Positions 60,791 through 64,000 of a stretch of DNA of 64,000 nt are shown here, in pieces. The stretch is from positions 26,756,944 to 26,820,943 of the forward strand of contig CM031864.1 of assembly GCA_018697195.1 (NCBI GenBank), in the 5' to 3' direction. Position numbers and translations under genes: made by a program. The number at the start of each line of letters is the position of its first letter. Positions within the stretch are counted from its first letter, which is position 1. The notes under the pieces were generated by a model that saw nothing but the letters and a program-made list of their open reading frames with translations, had not been told where the DNA came from and searched no databases. Origin of the DNA: Certhia americana (lineage: Eukaryota; Chordata; Aves; Passeriformes; Certhiidae).

Positions 60791-62196
60791 GGGATGGGGA
60801 TTAGGAACAGAAGGTCCTCTAAGTTTACACTCTTCAGCAAAAGGGATCTTGAAAGAAAAATATGTAAATTATATTATTTTAGGACAACTTAATATCCATC
60901 TCATGTCTAGACTTGTCTAACAACAATGCTTGAGATTAGATCCCCAAATATTCACTCCCACCAGGTGTGTGATGACATTTAGGTCTCCTCCTTGGTGGCC
61001 CAGCCCAGCTCAGGGCCTGGGATACAATTCCTGAACTGTGTTTCAGCCCTCCAGTGGCCACTGGTGCTTTGTGTACTTGAGAACTGCCAATTAGAGCCTC
61101 AGTGTTTATTAAACAAGACCCGGTGGCTTTTTGTGCAGTCACCAATATGTTTCTGTGAACCTGATCTGACAAAATATTTTGTTATTTTGCCTGAAAGAGC
61201 AAGGCAATCATCTGCCGCAGCAGCAAAGTCTGTGCTCCCAATTCTTCCAGAGTATCACTGCCAGCACCACTACTGCATAGCTAATGTTCTTTCTTCCAAC
61301 ACCCACAGGCAGAGCTTTTCTGGATATTGTGTCTGGAACAACTCTTCCTCAGTGCAGCAGAGACTCCCTCTGTCCTCCCTGCTTCACTGGGATGCACACC
61401 ACACTTCACATAGACATTTTACATGGGATATTTGTGCAGCTTTCATTCACAGCAAAGCTCTTTCTAAGTCTCTTCCCAATCACAGAGGGCTCCAAAGGCT
61501 TTCTCAGTCACATTTCCCCCTGTTTTTAGGAGAAGCAGAGCAGGTAAGTGCTGTTCTTGCAGTGCTGGGTTTGTTAATGTCTTTCCTGTTCATGGAAAAA
61601 GCACCCTGAAATCTGGGTGCTTGGGCACAGGAGTAATTGCCAAATTTGAGCAAACTACATGTGCATCCCCCTGGAGCCTGGCCAGCTCCAATTTCCTGCT
61701 GCTTTAGGGCTCCTTTATCACTGAGCTGAGCCCCATCTGAGCTTTGGGGACACAGACAAACACTTTTTCTACAAATGTGGAAACCGAACTAGAACAGCTC
61801 GGCAAAATCTTCATTCTCTTTTTAACTGGAAGCTCTTTCATCTATCATCTTACACCTCTATATTTTAAAATAGACTGTCTTTTTCTTGCTGTTTTTTCTT
61901 CTTTTTTTTTTTTCTTTTTTCCTTCTTGTGATTGCCTGTTATTCCACAATTCAGGAGGCAATAATGTGTTTCAGAAGTTACAATGAAATGCATATACATT
62001 TAGTAATCTTTCACCTCTTCGCTTATTTCCCATGAATGCTTTTAAAATGAGTACCAAAAAGCCATGAAAGGAAGAAGAGACATTTTCTTTTCCTCTGAAG
62101 ATGGGAAAAATTTTTATCACTTCCCTTTGTCTGCATTTTAAGAAGAAAATGAAAGCTTTCTCTGTCTGCAGATCTAGCCTGGAAATCTCCATTTTT
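60791..62196. other. unique sequence containing the longest open frame
   Basis: A 205-codon open frame (60992-61609, plus strand) opens at TTG and has its first ATG only near its end, so it is not supported as a gene. A pyrimidine-rich run lies at 61878-61927. No repeat family recognised. Confidence 0.4.
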
Positions 62197-62211
62197 TATA
62201 TATATATATAA
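62197..62211. repeat. short (TA)n
   Basis: About seven TA units just ahead of a reverse CR1. Confidence 0.9.
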
Positions 62212-62215
62212 AAGT

Positions 62216-62345
62216 ATAGAATCAGAGACTGACAGAATGGTTTGGGTTGGAAGAGACCTTAAATCTCCTCTCATTCTACCCCTGCCATAAACAGGGAAAC
62301 TTTCTACTAGACCAGGTTGCTCCAACCCCCCTCCAAAGTGACCTT
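62216..62345 (-). mobile_element. CR1 LINE 3' fragment
   Basis: Plus-strand reading TATAGAATCAGAGACTGACAGAATGGTTTGGGTTGGAAGAGACCTTAAATCTCC, CTGCCATAAACAGGGAAACTTTCTACTAGACCAGGTTGCTCC. The GAGACCTTAAA variant and CTAGACCAGG are shared with other moderately diverged CR1s. Confidence 0.93.
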
Positions 62346-62857
62346 CTGCCAGTTCAATCTGAAGTTAATGAAGAAACCTTTGAAGAGAGGAAATATTTAT
62401 GTATTGTTTAAATAATATTGTTTTAAAATAATATTTGTGGTCGTTTTTATTCAGCCTAGGAGAAAGATGGAGAGAAACATTTTTCAAGGGACTGGCATCC
62501 CAACTGCCAGGATGAAGAATATCACATGGGCTCCCACCACACTTCCATGGCCACTTCCAGGAGCCTAAGGAACCAAAAAGAGATTTAGGGCTGGGCTGTA
62601 TGCAAGCCCTTTATCTCCTTCCAGGTTGGTTTTTATAACAGTGAATGTTGGACATTCTTAATTTTAAAAGAGAGAACCTTCCACATAGTCATCTAATGCA
62701 GTATTTGGTGTTTTAAGGATAAACCAACAGATCTGAAAATTTGTGATAAAATAATGAGACTTGGCAACATTTCTAAAAAATCCAAAATCATTCAATACCT
62801 GTAACATTATTCTATATTATCTAATTGCTATATCAATGCAACCTGAGTTTCCCAATG
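62346..62857. other. unique sequence between two reverse CR1s
   Basis: Nothing recognised. Confidence 0.45.
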
Positions 62858-62955
62858 AAATCTTGGAATGATTGGTTTGGGTTGGAAAGAAACTGAAAGA
62901 TCATCTAGTTCCAAACTCCCACCATGGGCAGATACCCCTCCACACCATGAGCAGG
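62858..62955 (-). mobile_element. CR1 LINE 3' fragment, diverged
   Basis: Plus-strand reading TGGAATGATTGGTTTGGGTTGGAAAGAAACTGAAAGATCATCTAGTTCCAAACTCCCACCATGGGCAGATACCCCTCCAC. The AGATCATCTAGTTCCAA form belongs to an older group than the CATCCAGTCCC copies. Confidence 0.9.
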
Positions 62956-64000
62956 TATTATAATGAAATTTTCTAAATTATATCTAATATTTAACAGAAT
63001 TATGACTGTATCTGTCTGCTATCATGGTCCAGAGCCAAAGTTTCCAGATCTGTAATTCAAGGTATTGGCCAAAACACTGGAATCAGAACACACCCTATTT
63101 GGTATTTTTTCAGAATATTTTGGGAATAATCATCTTTATTTTTAGAAGAAGGTGGAACTGTTCTGCACTGATGGGCTTCTACACAATAATTTTCAAACAC
63201 TGTATTGCACAGAGTCAGAGCAGCAGCCACATATAAATTAAAAGTTCATCAATCAGGATATAATTAATATTACTTTGCCTTGGAGCCAAATATTAGCATC
63301 CTAATTTATTGCAGTGCAGCAGCACTTTGTAAATGTTATGGCAAAGCCAGACAAAATGTGGGAATATTTCAAATACTTGTGTGAGTAGTGGAACAACCGG
63401 AACACCTGCAAAGGTGTGTGCAGATGCACCCAAGGGGCAGCTGGAAAACAAGCAGCTACGAGGTAAAGAACAAGATAAGCAAAGAGGCAGAACATCCCAC
63501 CCAGTACCCAAGAGACTGAGCTGCCAAAAGCAAATACAACATAAGCAGTGAAAGGAGTAGTCAATGCATCACTTTAGGAGAAATAAAAGCATGAATGACA
63601 TAAAAAGATCAGGGAGTGAGGGAGAAGAAATCCAGCAGCCTGTTGCAATTCTGACTTTTCCATCCAAGAGCTCTCAAGCTTCATCACCTTCACCTCCAGT
63701 ACTGATTCCAACCAGAACTGTTGGGTTGTGTGCTGCCCACCCTGTTTGAGGTTGTTAAAAGGTTAAAGAGTAACTTGGTCTGCACAGTGATGTTGATTAA
63801 TAAGTACTGTAATTAATAACCATAAGACAAACGATTCAAACTAAATGTGCTGTAAATCATTGAATTTTAAATTGATTACAGTTTAAAGCAGGCTGGAGCT
63901 CTTGGTTTTCTCAACACACTGTAATGTTCTATTTCCCCACTGATCTTCCTTCTTCCTCAGACCAAATCTTTTTATCCTATAAAGCAATCAGGTTGATCAG
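62956..64000. other. unique sequence to window end
   Basis: No gene or repeat recognised. Small frames on both strands (63293-63749) overlap each other. Confidence 0.4.

Noticed and set aside
60992..61609. 205-codon open frame, the longest in the window
   Set aside because: It opens at TTG and the first ATG lies close to its end. The predicted protein has no recognisable domain, and no splice signals frame it convincingly.

Overview
The window looks like a gene-poor stretch of bird nuclear DNA, probably from a songbird or related neoavian. It is AT-rich and has no long coding frames. Its dominant sequence is about thirty 3' fragments of CR1 LINEs, recognisable by their conserved tail (CCCTGGCACAGG, GGTCCCTTCCAACCCAAACC) and, where intact, the ATTCTRTG-type end. 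CR1s of this type at this density, together with short solo LTRs, are typical of bird chromosomes. The passerine suggestion rests only on the look of the young CR1 family and the LTRs and is an inference.

No complete protein gene, rRNA, tRNA or CRISPR array could be supported. The open frames are short and overlap repeats, or start at TTG/GTG rather than ATG. The best hint of a gene is a possible 3'-terminal exon on the + strand near 59319-59473: a branch-point-like CTGAC and pyrimidine-rich stretch lead to CAG, followed by a 50-codon open frame and an AATAAA about 175 bases past the stop. The window may therefore be intergenic desert or the inside of a long intron.

Layout. 1-6.3 kb: one CR1, a 24-base T run and otherwise unique DNA. 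6.4-7.1, 21.4-22.1 and 33.6-34.4 kb: three solo LTRs of one endogenous retrovirus family, all on the same strand and each in different flanking DNA. The third has perfect 5-base target duplications. 7.7-16.2 kb: CR1s of several ages, an inverted TATAGA/TCTATA microsatellite at 12.85-12.98 kb, and a possible ancient repeat remnant at 15.5-15.8 kb. 17.9-18.5 and 29.8-30.1 kb: two further LTR-like blocks with AATAAA signals. 23-31.6 kb: a mixture of old and young CR1s. 34.6-35.1 kb: the longest CR1. 38-44.7 kb: CR1s and the CA/TA and TTTTA microsatellites. 47.6-48.0 kb: a solo LTR of another family with a 6-base near-perfect target duplication. 48-64 kb: sparse CR1s, a roughly 175-base polypurine tract at 59.7 kb and long unique stretches.

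The sequence is mainly a record of retrotransposition: old degraded CR1s, younger CR1s, and retroviral insertions reduced to solo LTRs by LTR-LTR recombination. Between them lie AT-rich unique segments, a few of which have the homeodomain-site-rich look of conserved non-coding elements. No previously undescribed biological system was found.
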